Shown here piece by piece: positions 44,359-52,898 of a stretch of DNA of 64,000 nt (position 1 is its first letter; every line of letters begins with the position of its first letter). The notes beneath the pieces were generated by a model that saw only the letters and a list, made by a program, of their open reading frames with translations, did no database searches and was not told where the DNA came from. Both the position numbers and the translations under genes were made by a program. Origin of the DNA: Solirubrum koreensis (GTDB lineage Bacteria; Bacteroidota; Bacteroidia; Cytophagales; Hymenobacteraceae); contig NZ_BAABHA010000002.1 of the NCBI RefSeq assembly GCF_039541855.1, positions 1,178,001 through 1,242,000 of the forward strand, given 5' to 3'.

Positions 44359-45741
44359 CTACTGGCGGACAGCTACCCGGCTTTCCATTTCCTGCTGCAC
44401 CAGCTCCTGCACCTCGGGCCGGTCGTAGTCGTCGAGCTCCTGAATGTGGGGCATGAGGCGGGCCATGATGGCGTCCTGCCGTTGGCCGTTAGCCCAAGCC
44501 TCGTGGTAGGGCGTGTGCGAAAATGTTACCTGCGAATACAGCGGCAGCCACTGGTCGGGAAACTGGGCCGAAATTTTGGCTTCCACTTTTTTCTGCAGCA
44601 AAAAGCGCGGGTCGGCTACCCGGTCGCGCATTTCCACAAAGTTGTACACCGCCAGGTCGGCAATGGCATCGGCATTGGGCTTGCGCTGGTGCTGAAAGGC
44701 CTCGAAAATGGCCTCCCAGTTGTTGCCGTGTTCCTGCATGAGGTGGTCGAGGGCGGTGCAATCTTCGAAGCCCGCATTCATGCCCTGCCCGTAAAAAGGC
44801 ACAATGGCGTGCGAGGCGTCGCCCAGCAGCAGCACAGCGTCGCTAAAGGCCCACGGAAAGCACTTTACCGTTACAAGCGAGGCGGTGGGGTTGTGGAAAA
44901 AGTCCTCTACCAGCTCCGGCATCAAGGGCACCGCATCGGGAAACACCCGCCCGAAGAAGGCCTGCACGTCGGCTGAGGTTTTCAGTGTCTCGAATGACTC
45001 TTCGCCTTTGAAGGGGAAAAACAAAGTGCAGGTGAACGAGCCGTCCAGATTGGGCAGGGCAATCATCATGTACCGGCCCCGGGGCCAGATGTGCAACACG
45101 TTTTTCTCCAGCTGCCAGCCGCCGTCGGCCGCGGGAGCAATGGTCAGCTCCTTGTACGCGTATTCGAGGTACGACTGCGAGTAATCGAAACGGTCGGTTT
45201 TCTGCAGGGCGCCGCGCACAGCCGAAAAGGCGCCGTCGGTGCCAAACAGGTGCCCAAAGCTTACCTGCTGCTCGTGCCCGGTGGTGGTGTCGCGCAGGTG
45301 CAGCTGCCGCTCGCGCAGGTTTACATCGAGGCACTGCTGCTGAAAGCGCACCGTTACATTGGGCTCGGCCTCGGCCAGTTCCAGCAAGCGGCGGTTCAGC
45401 CCGCCCCTCGACACGGAATAAATGGCTTGTCCCGGCTTGCCGTAAGGTTGGTGGGTAAGGTTTCCTTCCGCATCGTGCATCACGCGGCCGTACATGGGAA
45501 TGGCCACTTCGCGCACGGCATCGGCCACGCCCACACCTTCCAGGGCCCGCCAGCCACGGTCAGACAAGGCCAGGTTAATGGAGCGCCCGGCATCGGCTCC
45601 GGCACGGCGCGGGTCGCTACGCCGCTCGTACACCTCTACGGTGTGGCCGCGGCGGGCCAGGTACAGGGAAAGCAACGACCCAACCAAACCAGCACCCATA
45701 ACGGTGAGGGGCTTGGCGGAAGCAACAGGGGGAAAAGACAT
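44359..45741 (-). CDS. kmo: Kynurenine 3-monooxygenase
   Basis: The 460-residue FAD enzyme hydroxylates L-kynurenine to 3-hydroxykynurenine with NADPH and O2. FAD-binding GAGLVGSLLSLYLARRGHTVEVYERR begins near residue 16. The second FAD motif LLGDASHAIVPFYGQGMNAGFEDC lies near residue 303. DAGRSINLALSDRG near residue 50 is typical of KMO. No C-terminal membrane anchor is visible, as in bacterial KMO. Other pathway genes lie 5-10 kb downstream (kynU, ACMSD, 3-HAO), so the pathway is split in two units. The ATG at 45741 fits. Confidence 0.93.
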   Translation of the reverse strand: MSFPPVASAKPLTVMGAGLVGSLLSLYLARRGHTVEVYERRSDPRRAGADAGRSINLALSDRGWRALEGVGVADAVREVAIPMYGRVMHDAEGNLTHQPYGKPGQAIYSVSRGGLNRRLLELAEAEPNVTVRFQQQCLDVNLRERQLHLRDTTTGHEQQVSFGHLFGTDGAFSAVRGALQKTDRFDYSQSYLEYAYKELTIAPAADGGWQLEKNVLHIWPRGRYMMIALPNLDGSFTCTLFFPFKGEESFETLKTSADVQAFFGRVFPDAVPLMPELVEDFFHNPTASLVTVKCFPWAFSDAVLLLGDASHAIVPFYGQGMNAGFEDCTALDHLMQEHGNNWEAIFEAFQHQRKPNADAIADLAVYNFVEMRDRVADPRFLLQKKVEAKISAQFPDQWLPLYSQVTFSHTPYHEAWANGQRQDAIMARLMPHIQELDDYDRPEVQELVQQEMESRVAVRQ

Positions 45742-45884
45742 AAGGTGTAAACCGCTTTATACGCACGGCCAGCGGCCCTAATGTAAGGCCTTTGCCTCAG
45801 CTATGCTCGGCGTGATTTCAGAACCATTGAGCGAGCCGTACAATCCGTTCGCATAAAATTTCTATTTCCTGAAAGAGCACAAGA

Positions 45885-45892
45885 TACTTTTG
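45885..45892 (+). promoter_or_regulatory. Putative -7 promoter box of the small gene at 45931
   Basis: TACTTTTG matches TAnnTTTG, with a TTTC element about 18 bases upstream in a position close to -33. It predicts a leader of about 30-35 bases and supports transcription of the short gene. Confidence 0.5.
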
Positions 45893-45930
45893 AAGCTTTC
45901 AGGTATTTAATAAGATATAACCCCCTCCCA

Positions 45931-46164
45931 ATGTTTACCTCCGGTCAATCTTCCCTGTATGTAGCTGAGTCTGGCGCCGCTGTATTGGCTGGCGCAGCTA
46001 CCCGCCCATTCGTTGCTTACCTACCAGGTCCCAAGGCCTCCCAAGACCGCCGCAGTTATTACACCCCGGCCGCAGCGGCTGCCATTGAATTAAAAGTAGA
46101 AAACTACACGATTGGAGAATCCGATTGTCCGTTTCTGTTCGGGGCGCCTAACATGCGCTATTGA
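45931..46164 (+). CDS. Short protein with C-terminal PNxxY motif, second member
   Basis: The 77-residue protein has no signal peptide; the middle is rich in Ala, Pro and Tyr (YYTPAAAAAIE near residue 45). The final 24 residues match the end of the small protein at 19938 without gaps: L-K-V-x2-Y-x-I-G, then L-x-G-x-P-N-M-x-Y with Tyr as last residue. Two Cys lie near the end. I do not recognise the family. The gene has its own promoter-like box (45885-45892) and a terminator-like hairpin after it. It is between kmo and a TonB receptor and probably independent of both. Confidence 0.6.
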   Translation: MFTSGQSSLYVAESGAAVLAGAATRPFVAYLPGPKASQDRRSYYTPAAAAAIELKVENYTIGESDCPFLFGAPNMRY

Positions 46165-46311
46165 TCATTTGACCAACTCGGTCCGGCCTGTTTTTTACTC
46201 CGGGTATAATACTTATGCTGAAGCAATTGCAATTCCGTGCTGGGATTGTATTTTTCGCAAAGTTGCGTGATATATTGTTGCTTATGCCTCATAAATCACC
46301 AACTTGCATCC

Positions 46312-46346
46312 CCTGTTTTTCAGCTGCCCTCTGAAACAGGATTTTT
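46312..46346 (+). terminator. Terminator-like hairpin upstream of the TonB receptor
   Basis: CCTGTTTTTCAG (46312-46323) pairs with CTGAAACAGG (46331-46340) with a two-base bulge, followed by ATTTTT. It may end the small-gene transcript and/or act in the receptor leader. Confidence 0.45.
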
Positions 46347-46370
46347 ATCCCTTTCCCCTACGCTCCTCAC

Positions 46371-49115
46371 ATGCGAAAAACTTTACTTTACCCGCTGGCG
46401 CTGGGCATGACGGCCTTGTGCGCGCCAGCCTGGGCTCAAACCGGATCCACCATTGGCGGCGTGGTACGCAACGACGCCGGCGCACCCATCCCCGGCGCTA
46501 CCGTGTTCATCAAAGGCACCCTTATTGGCACTGGCACGAACCGCGAAGGGCAGTTTTCCGTGCCCGCCGATTTCAGCCGGGGCCCTTTGGTGCTTTCGAT
46601 ATCCTTCCTCGGCTATGAGTCGCGCGAACTGGAGCTGAGCCAGCCCACGCCCGACGTACTGGTAACGCTCAACGAATCCATCACGCTTAACGAAGTGGTA
46701 GTAGCCGCTTCGCGCGTGGAAGAATCCCTGCAGCAGGCCCCGGTAACCATTGAGAAAGTGGGCGCGGCGCAAATCATGCGCACCCCGCCGCCCGATGTGC
46801 TGGCCGGCCTTAACCAGCTCAAGGGCATCGATGTGAACTCGACGAGCATGGTGATGAGCAGCCTCAGCACCCGCGGGTTTAACTCGCCGAAGTCGGAACG
46901 CGTGATTCAGCTGGTCGATTACTTCGATACCCAGTCGCCGAGCTTGAACGTGAATTCGGGCAACCTGCAGGGTCTTACCGAGCTGGATATTGCCAGCATC
47001 GAGGTGATTTACGGCCCAGCGTCGGCACTGTACGGCGCCAACGCCTTTAACGGCGTGGTGTTGCTCAACTCCAAAGACCCCTTCGTGACCGAGGGCTTTT
47101 CGGCCCGCGTACGCGGTGGCGAACGGTCTTACATTGACGGCCAGTTCCGTTACGCGCAGAAGCTGGGCAACAAGTTCGCCTTTAAGCTGGTAGGCAGCTA
47201 CCTGACGGCCCAGGACTGGATTCCCAGCAACTACGCCCCCACCAGCCGTGTGCTGGTGCCCAACAACAACCCCGAGGGTTCGGCTCAGGGCTACGACGCC
47301 GTAAACCGCTACGGCGACGTGCCCAACACGTACTCCACGCGGCAAAATAACCCGCAGCTGGGCTACTCCGTGAGTCCTGAGCTGGTGGGCAAAACCGTGT
47401 TCATGCCCGGCTTCGACGAGCGTACCCTGGTGGGCAGCGACGACAAAGCCCGAGCACTAAAAGCCCAACCCACCATTTCGTACTTGTTTACCGACAAGGT
47501 AAAGGCTACCGTGGGCGCCAGTATTTCGCGGGGCACGGCCAGCTACCAGTCGTCGAGCCGCTACCGGTTTAAGGACTTCGGCACCAACCAGTACCGCGGT
47601 GAGCTACGCGGCGAACGGTGGTTCCTGCGCGGCTCCTCTACCCAGGACTTCGGCAACGACACCTACGACTTGAGCTTCCTGGGCAGCTTTTTGCAGGCCG
47701 CCCCGAGCGAAGTAAACGGCCTCTCGTACGGTCAGCTGTACTTCGTTACCTACAACAACGCTTTCAAGGCTGCCCGTAACGCCGGCCAGCCGCAAGAGGC
47801 CGCTTTGGCCACGGCCAAAGCCACCGCCGACGCTACCCAGCTCGACCCCAATAGCCCCCGTTTCCAGGAACTTCGCTCGGCCATTATTCAGGACGACCGC
47901 CCCGGCCGGGGTGCCCGCCTGAACCCCAGCTCCATTCTGAACGAAGGCAACGCCCAGTACAACTTCAAGTTTGGCGAAACCACCGACCTGATTGTGGGCG
48001 CCTCGTACCGCAAGTTCCGCCTGGGCTCGAACGGCAACTTGTTTTCCGACGACACCGAACGCATTCAGAACTCGGAAATGGGCGCTTACGGGCAGTTGTC
48101 GCAGCGCTTGTTTGACGAGCGGTTGAAACTGGCCGTAGCCGCACGTATCGACGAGTTCAAGAACTTCGACGCGGCCTTCTCGCCCCGCGCCTCGGCGGTG
48201 TATTCGGCCGGCGAAAACAAGCAGCACAACTTCCGCGCTAGCTACGGCCGCGCCTTCCGCGCCCCCACTCAACTCGACCAGTACATTCGTCTGGATGTGG
48301 GCCGGGTACTGCTGCTGGGCAACGTAGGTGGTGGCTTCCAGGGCTACTCCACCGACCTGAGCGCCTCGCTGCAGGGTATCCTGACCAACCCCGATGCCAA
48401 CGCCCGCGCCGAAGCTTTGGCCCGGTTCGAGTACAACGCCCCGGCCCTGAAGCTGGAGCGCCTGAACTCCTACGAGTTTGGCTACCGCGGCGAGCCAGTG
48501 AAGGGCCTGAACGTGGACGTGGCCTACTTCCGCTCGCGCTACAACGACTTCATTGGCGCCCGTCCGTTCATTGGCAACCGCGACGGTTCGCGCCCCTCCC
48601 TGCAACAGCTGGGGGCCGAGGCCCAAACCTCTACGCCGTTCCAGAATAGCGCCTCCGTTACGCGCGTGCTGCAGGTGTGGACCAACGCTAACCAGGAAGT
48701 CAACACCCAAGGTGGAACCCTGGGCGTAAGCTACACGCTGGCTCGGCCGTTCACGCTGGCGGCCAACTACAGCCTGAACCTGCTCGACGACGACAAGCTG
48801 CCGGAAGGCTTCCAGACCTTCTTCAACACGCCCAAGCACAAGTACAACGTGGGCGCCAGCGGCACCGCTGGCAACTTCAGCTACTCGGCTAACTACCGCT
48901 GGGCGCAGAAGCACCTGTACGAAACGCCGTTTGCCGTGGGCGAGCTGGACGATTACAGCACCGTCGACGTGTTTGTGGGTTACACGCTGCCGAAAATTGC
49001 CACCACCATTCAGGCTGGCGCTTCTAACCTGCTCGACAGCAATAACGTGCAGATTTACGGCGGTCCGCAGATCGGCCGCCTCGCTTACGTGGGCTTGCTG
49101 GTCGACATCAAGTAA
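46371..49115 (+). CDS. TonB-dependent outer-membrane receptor
   Basis: The 914-residue protein has a signal peptide ending AWAQ, an N-terminal carboxypeptidase-regulatory-like domain (GVVRNDAGAPIPGATVFIKG), a plug domain (VVVAASRVEESLQQAPVTIEKV to VIYGPASALYGANAFNGVVLL) and a 22-strand-type barrel to the C-terminal strand LAYVGLLVDIK. The domain order is that of Bacteroidota TonB transporters. The substrate is unknown: no SusD-like partner is adjacent, so polysaccharide uptake is not indicated. The ATG at 46371 is clear. A 30-bp-stem palindrome follows. Confidence 0.92.
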   Translation: MRKTLLYPLALGMTALCAPAWAQTGSTIGGVVRNDAGAPIPGATVFIKGTLIGTGTNREGQFSVPADFSRGPLVLSISFLGYESRELELSQPTPDVLVTLNESITLNEVVVAASRVEESLQQAPVTIEKVGAAQIMRTPPPDVLAGLNQLKGIDVNSTSMVMSSLSTRGFNSPKSERVIQLVDYFDTQSPSLNVNSGNLQGLTELDIASIEVIYGPASALYGANAFNGVVLLNSKDPFVTEGFSARVRGGERSYIDGQFRYAQKLGNKFAFKLVGSYLTAQDWIPSNYAPTSRVLVPNNNPEGSAQGYDAVNRYGDVPNTYSTRQNNPQLGYSVSPELVGKTVFMPGFDERTLVGSDDKARALKAQPTISYLFTDKVKATVGASISRGTASYQSSSRYRFKDFGTNQYRGELRGERWFLRGSSTQDFGNDTYDLSFLGSFLQAAPSEVNGLSYGQLYFVTYNNAFKAARNAGQPQEAALATAKATADATQLDPNSPRFQELRSAIIQDDRPGRGARLNPSSILNEGNAQYNFKFGETTDLIVGASYRKFRLGSNGNLFSDDTERIQNSEMGAYGQLSQRLFDERLKLAVAARIDEFKNFDAAFSPRASAVYSAGENKQHNFRASYGRAFRAPTQLDQYIRLDVGRVLLLGNVGGGFQGYSTDLSASLQGILTNPDANARAEALARFEYNAPALKLERLNSYEFGYRGEPVKGLNVDVAYFRSRYNDFIGARPFIGNRDGSRPSLQQLGAEAQTSTPFQNSASVTRVLQVWTNANQEVNTQGGTLGVSYTLARPFTLAANYSLNLLDDDKLPEGFQTFFNTPKHKYNVGASGTAGNFSYSANYRWAQKHLYETPFAVGELDDYSTVDVFVGYTLPKIATTIQAGASNLLDSNNVQIYGGPQIGRLAYVGLLVDIK

Positions 49116-49116
49116 G

Positions 49117-49190
49117 CTTCATCTACCCTGTACAAGCAAAAGGCCCAACTCAGCTGAGTCGGGCCTTTTGCTTGTACAGGGTAGATGAAG
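49117..49190. terminator. 74-nt near-perfect palindrome between convergent genes
   Basis: The arms 49117-49146 and 49161-49190 are perfectly complementary (30 bp). Inside, after one mismatch, ACTCAG/CTGAGT pairs for six more bases, leaving essentially no loop. It lies between the TonB receptor (+) and the AlkB-like gene (-). It can terminate both directions and could extrude as a cruciform. Confidence 0.8.
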
Positions 49191-49790
49191 TCAGTGGTTG
49201 CCCACGCGGCGGAAAGTAAGATTGAGCCGAGGCCCTACGGCCTGAGCCGTTTTGGGCACGGCGTGCTGCCAGCAGCGCTGGGTGGTACCGCCCATCACCA
49301 ACAGGCTACCCGCGGCCAACTCCAGGGTTAGCGGCGGGTGCGCGGGGCCAGCCGCGGGCCGCGGGCGCAGGCGAAAGCGCCGGGCACTACCAAGGCTAAC
49401 AGAAGCAATAATGGGTTCGGGGCCAAGTTCGGGCTCGTCGTCGGCGTGCCAGCCCATGCTATCCTGGCCCGAGCGGTAAAGATTGAGCAGTACGCTGTTA
49501 AACGATGCGCCTGTGGACTCTTCTACCTGCTGACGCAAAGCCTGCAAGGCCGGCGTCCAGGGCTGTGGCTCCAGCAGCAGGCCCGAATAGCGGTAGGCAG
49601 CGCCCGCGTCGCCGTGCCAAGCCGTAAGCCGTGGCTGCATTACCTCGCGGCCAAACAGCTTAATTGGCTCGTGCCGCCAGGCAATGGTAGAAGTGAGTTC
49701 CTGCAGCCAGCTTTCGGCTTCGGCCGCGGAAAGAAATGCCGGGTCCAGCAGAACATCGGCGGCGGGCAGCGGAACGGGCGTGAGCGGCAT
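49191..49790 (-). CDS. AlkB-like 2-oxoglutarate/Fe(II) dioxygenase
   Basis: The 199-residue protein has the Fe-binding H115-x-D117 (GWHADDE) and H176 (QHAVPK), and the 2-oxoglutarate-binding Arg188 and Arg194 (RLNLTFR). The substrate-loop region RLTAWHGDAGAAYRYSG is of AlkB type. It probably removes alkyl groups from DNA or RNA, though single members of this family vary in target. The ATG at 49790 is chosen; upstream sequence lacks homology. The gene begins 14 bp after the next gene on the minus strand (49805), so they may be co-transcribed. Confidence 0.88.
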   Translation of the reverse strand: MPLTPVPLPAADVLLDPAFLSAAEAESWLQELTSTIAWRHEPIKLFGREVMQPRLTAWHGDAGAAYRYSGLLLEPQPWTPALQALRQQVEESTGASFNSVLLNLYRSGQDSMGWHADDEPELGPEPIIASVSLGSARRFRLRPRPAAGPAHPPLTLELAAGSLLVMGGTTQRCWQHAVPKTAQAVGPRLNLTFRRVGNH

Positions 49791-49804
49791 ACCGGCTACC
49801 GCCC

Positions 49805-50461
49805 TTACTGGCTGAGACCGGGCAGGGAAATACCCGTGTAGTGCAGCACAATGCGCACCAGCATGTTCACAACGAACATCACAATCAACGGAGCCAGCCA
49901 ACTGCGGGATTTGTAGGGCTGCGAGCCGATGAAACGCGGCCACAGCACATACACGTACAGCAGCGCCAGCACCAGGTTGGTACCGAAGAGTGCGTAAATG
50001 GGCTCAATCCCAAACTGCCCCGCTACCCACCCAAAGCTACTGATGCCCAATACAATGAGAGCCAGCAGCAGCATGGCGCCCCCGTAACGGCGCAGGCGCA
50101 GCAGGTTAATCAGCATCAGCACGCTGCCCACCAGAAAGGAGAACAGCGAAAACACAGCCACGGTAGCCGGCGAATACAGCGTAGGTGCATCCGGCTCTTC
50201 GGTTTCCTCGGTCGGTGTTTCGGATTTGCGCATCCACGAGGGCTCCGGGGCGGGGTTGCGCACGGCCTCGGCGTTCGATTCTACCAACGAGGCTTGCAGC
50301 TCGCCCCGTATGGCGGCGCCATCGGGCACCTGCTGGCCGCGCTGCTCCAGCTCGGCCAAGGCCGCCAACACGGCCTCCTCGCGGTATTCGCCGCGGTTGG
50401 TCACGTAGAGCCGCAGCTCGGCTTCGGTTTTGCGGGCCATTTTGGCCGCGTAGTCTTCCAT
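49805..50461 (-). CDS. Membrane protein of unknown function with acidic N-terminal part
   Basis: The 218-residue protein has a soluble N-terminal part of about 95 residues (YAAKMARKTEAELRLYVTNRGEYREEAVLAALAELEQRG) resembling a degenerate helical domain. Four membrane segments follow between about 100 and 205. I do not recognise the family as a whole. The ATG at 50461 fits the helical start. It is in the same direction as the AlkB-like gene (14 bp) and downstream of kynU (49 bp), so a single transcript is possible. Confidence 0.6.
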   Translation of the reverse strand: MEDYAAKMARKTEAELRLYVTNRGEYREEAVLAALAELEQRGQQVPDGAAIRGELQASLVESNAEAVRNPAPEPSWMRKSETPTEETEEPDAPTLYSPATVAVFSLFSFLVGSVLMLINLLRLRRYGGAMLLLALIVLGISSFGWVAGQFGIEPIYALFGTNLVLALLYVYVLWPRFIGSQPYKSRSWLAPLIVMFVVNMLVRIVLHYTGISLPGLSQ

Positions 50462-50510
50462 GGTTCGGTCCCAAACGATGTGGCACCCAGCCACACCAAG
50501 CTAACAACGG

Positions 50511-51794
50511 TTATACGGGATGGTTCGCCCAAGTGGCTACCGCCTGCCCAATCCGCCATACGTCCTCAAACGAATTATAGAGCGGCACGGGTGCCAGACG
50601 CACTACGTTCGGCTCGCGCCAGTCGGCCACAATGCCCTGGCTGGCCAGGTAATCGAACAGGGCCCGGCCGCGCTGGCGCACCAGCAGCGAGAGTTGGCAC
50701 CCGCGCTGGGCGGGGTCGGAGGGCGTTATGATTTCCAAACGCTCGGCGGGCAGTTGCAGTTCGCGCAGCAGCCACTCCAGGTAACCCGTAAGCTGCTCGC
50801 TTTTCCGGCGCAGTACGCTCATGCCGCCGGCCTCGTCGAACAGGGCGAGCGAGGCGCGGTGAATGGCCATGGGGAAAATCTGGGCGTTTGAGAGCTGCCA
50901 GCCAGCCGCCCCGGCCATGGGCCGGAAGCCCTTTTTCATCTGAAACCGATCCGACGGGTCGTGGCCCCACCAGCCAGCGAGACGCGGCAGCTCGGGGGCG
51001 TTGGCAAACCGCTCGTGCACAAATACGCCCGAGGTGCCGCCGGGGCCCGAGTTCAGGTACTTGTAGGAACACCAGCAGGCAAAATCCACGTCCCAGTCGT
51101 GCAGGTGCAGCTCGAGGTTGCCGGCGGCGTGTGCCAGATCGAAGCCGACCTTGGCGCCCACGGCATGACCCGCGCGGGTTATGGCGGCCATATCGAAGGC
51201 CTGGCCGGTGTAATAATTCACGCCGCCTAGCATCACGAGGGCCAGCGAGTCGCCGAGTTCCTGAATTTTGGCTTCTATATCCTCGGTGCGCAGGGTATGC
51301 TCGCCGGCGCGGGGCACCAACTCCACGATGGCATCGTGGGGGGCGTAGCCGTGCAGCTTCACCTGCGACTCCACAGCGTACTGATCAGAGGGAAACGCGC
51401 CGCCCTCCATCAGCAGCTTGTACCGGCCGCCGGCGGGGCGGTAAAACGAGATGAGCAATAGGTGCAAGTTGGTGGTGAGGTTGTTCATCACCACTACTTC
51501 CACGGGCTTGGCCCCTACCAGCCGCGCGGTGGCGTCGGTGAGGGTTTCGTGGTAGTGCATCCAGGGCGAGGTGCCGTGAAAATGGCCTTCCACGGCGTGT
51601 TCCTCCCAGCTTTGAAACTCGGCTTCTACCGCCGCACGCGCCGCTTTGGGCTGCAGGCCCAGGGAGTTACCGCAGCCGTACACGCCGGGCTGGCCAGTGG
51701 GCCCTAGGGGCAGGTGAAACCGGTCGCGAAAAGCGCGCAACGGGTCGTGCGCATCGAGGCGCCGGGCGAAGTCGAGGGTGTTTTCGTAGGTCAT
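50511..51794 (-). CDS. kynU: Kynureninase
   Basis: The 427-residue PLP enzyme cleaves kynurenine or 3-hydroxykynurenine to anthranilate or 3-hydroxyanthranilate. The Schiff-base lysine is K245 in CSYKYLNSGPGG, with the upstream FDLAHAAGNLELHLHDWDVDFA segment. The start YGCGNSLGLQPKA and MNNLTTNLHLLLISFYRP are family-typical. The ATG at 51794 fits. It lies 53 bp downstream of the ACMSD gene on the same strand and continues the pathway from kmo. Confidence 0.94.
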   Translation of the reverse strand: MTYENTLDFARRLDAHDPLRAFRDRFHLPLGPTGQPGVYGCGNSLGLQPKAARAAVEAEFQSWEEHAVEGHFHGTSPWMHYHETLTDATARLVGAKPVEVVVMNNLTTNLHLLLISFYRPAGGRYKLLMEGGAFPSDQYAVESQVKLHGYAPHDAIVELVPRAGEHTLRTEDIEAKIQELGDSLALVMLGGVNYYTGQAFDMAAITRAGHAVGAKVGFDLAHAAGNLELHLHDWDVDFACWCSYKYLNSGPGGTSGVFVHERFANAPELPRLAGWWGHDPSDRFQMKKGFRPMAGAAGWQLSNAQIFPMAIHRASLALFDEAGGMSVLRRKSEQLTGYLEWLLRELQLPAERLEIITPSDPAQRGCQLSLLVRQRGRALFDYLASQGIVADWREPNVVRLAPVPLYNSFEDVWRIGQAVATWANHPV

Positions 51795-51847
51795 TGGAGG
51801 CGGGCCGCGAAAGCACCGTGGCCGAGCGCGAAGGTAGTGCCCCGCGC

Positions 51848-52870
51848 TTACACGCGCGCCTTCAGGAATTGCTCTACCCCCACGCCCAGCCAATCGAAAG
51901 CATTCTGACCGAGCATACGGGCTTTTACTTCGGGGGAGTATTCCATGGAGCGAATGAGCTGGCCGGGCTCCAACTCCCCGAGCGGGAACGGGTAATCGGT
52001 GCCGAGCGTGATTTTATCAGCCCCGAGGGTTTTCACCAGATAATCGAGCATGAGCGGGTCGTGCACCAGCGAATCGACCCAAAACTTGCCCAGGTATTCG
52101 CGCGGGTTCACGGGGTTGTCGACGGCGCACAAGTCGGGGCGCACCTGAAAGCCGTGCTCGATGCGGCCGATGGTGGAAGCAAATGTGCCCCCGCCGTGGG
52201 CCACGGCCACGCGCAGGCGCGGCAAACGTTCCAGCACGCCGCCAAAAATGAGCGAGCAAAGCGCCAGAGTGCTTTCGGCGGGCATGCCCACCAGCCACGG
52301 CAGCCAGTACTTGGGCATTTTCTGCTGCGCCATCATGTCCCAGGGGTGCACAAATACGCAGGCACCCAACTCCTCGGCCGCCGCAAACACCTCGAACAGC
52401 TCGGGGGCGTCGAGGTTCCAGTCGTTCACGTGCGAACCGATCTGAATGCCGGCCAGGCCGAGCTCCTTCACGCAGCGCTCCAACTCACGAACAGCCAGAT
52501 CGGGCGCCTGCAGGGGCACGGTGCCCAGGCCAATAAAACGGTCGGGGTAATCGGCTACCACGCCGGCGAGGTGGTCGTTGAGCAGCTTGCTCAGGTCCAG
52601 CGCGTCGTGGGGCTTGGCCCAGTAGCTGAACATCACCGGCACGGTGCTCAGCACCTGTACATCTACCCCAAAATGGCCGCACTCGCGCAGGCGCACGGCG
52701 GGGTCCCAGCAGTTGTCCTGAATTTCGCGGAAGAACTTGTCGTCCTGCATCATGCGGGCGCAGCAGGGCTTGTGGTGCTCCAGCCGGATGAAGCCCCCGT
52801 AGCCGTACCGCTCGCGCAGGTCGGGCCATTGCTTGGGCAGGATATGGGTGTGGATGTCGACGGTTAACAC
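51848..52870 (-). CDS. 2-Amino-3-carboxymuconate-6-semialdehyde decarboxylase (ACMSD)
   Basis: The 340-residue amidohydrolase-fold, zinc-dependent enzyme turns ACMS to 2-aminomuconate semialdehyde, diverting the ring-cleavage product away from quinolinate/NAD. Metal ligands are H7 and H9 in DIHTHILP, a His in VFVHPWDMM near 174, and the Asp in LGTDYPFPLG near 292. The start is GTG 52870. It lies upstream of kynU, 53 bp away. No aminomuconate-semialdehyde dehydrogenase gene is in the window. Confidence 0.92.
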   Translation of the reverse strand: MLTVDIHTHILPKQWPDLRERYGYGGFIRLEHHKPCCARMMQDDKFFREIQDNCWDPAVRLRECGHFGVDVQVLSTVPVMFSYWAKPHDALDLSKLLNDHLAGVVADYPDRFIGLGTVPLQAPDLAVRELERCVKELGLAGIQIGSHVNDWNLDAPELFEVFAAAEELGACVFVHPWDMMAQQKMPKYWLPWLVGMPAESTLALCSLIFGGVLERLPRLRVAVAHGGGTFASTIGRIEHGFQVRPDLCAVDNPVNPREYLGKFWVDSLVHDPLMLDYLVKTLGADKITLGTDYPFPLGELEPGQLIRSMEYSPEVKARMLGQNAFDWLGVGVEQFLKARV

Positions 52871-52898
52871 GGGCGGAATGGGGAAAGGGTGGGTGGGG

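Noticed and set aside
47604..48914. 436-codon minus-strand ORF opposite the TonB receptor barrel
   Set aside because: The receptor reads without interruption on the other strand and its motifs are intact; the antisense product is low-complexity Val/Gly/Ala.
51794..52867. 357-codon plus-strand ORF opposite the ACMSD gene
   Set aside because: It mirrors the complete ACMSD gene and shows no domain; codon shadow.
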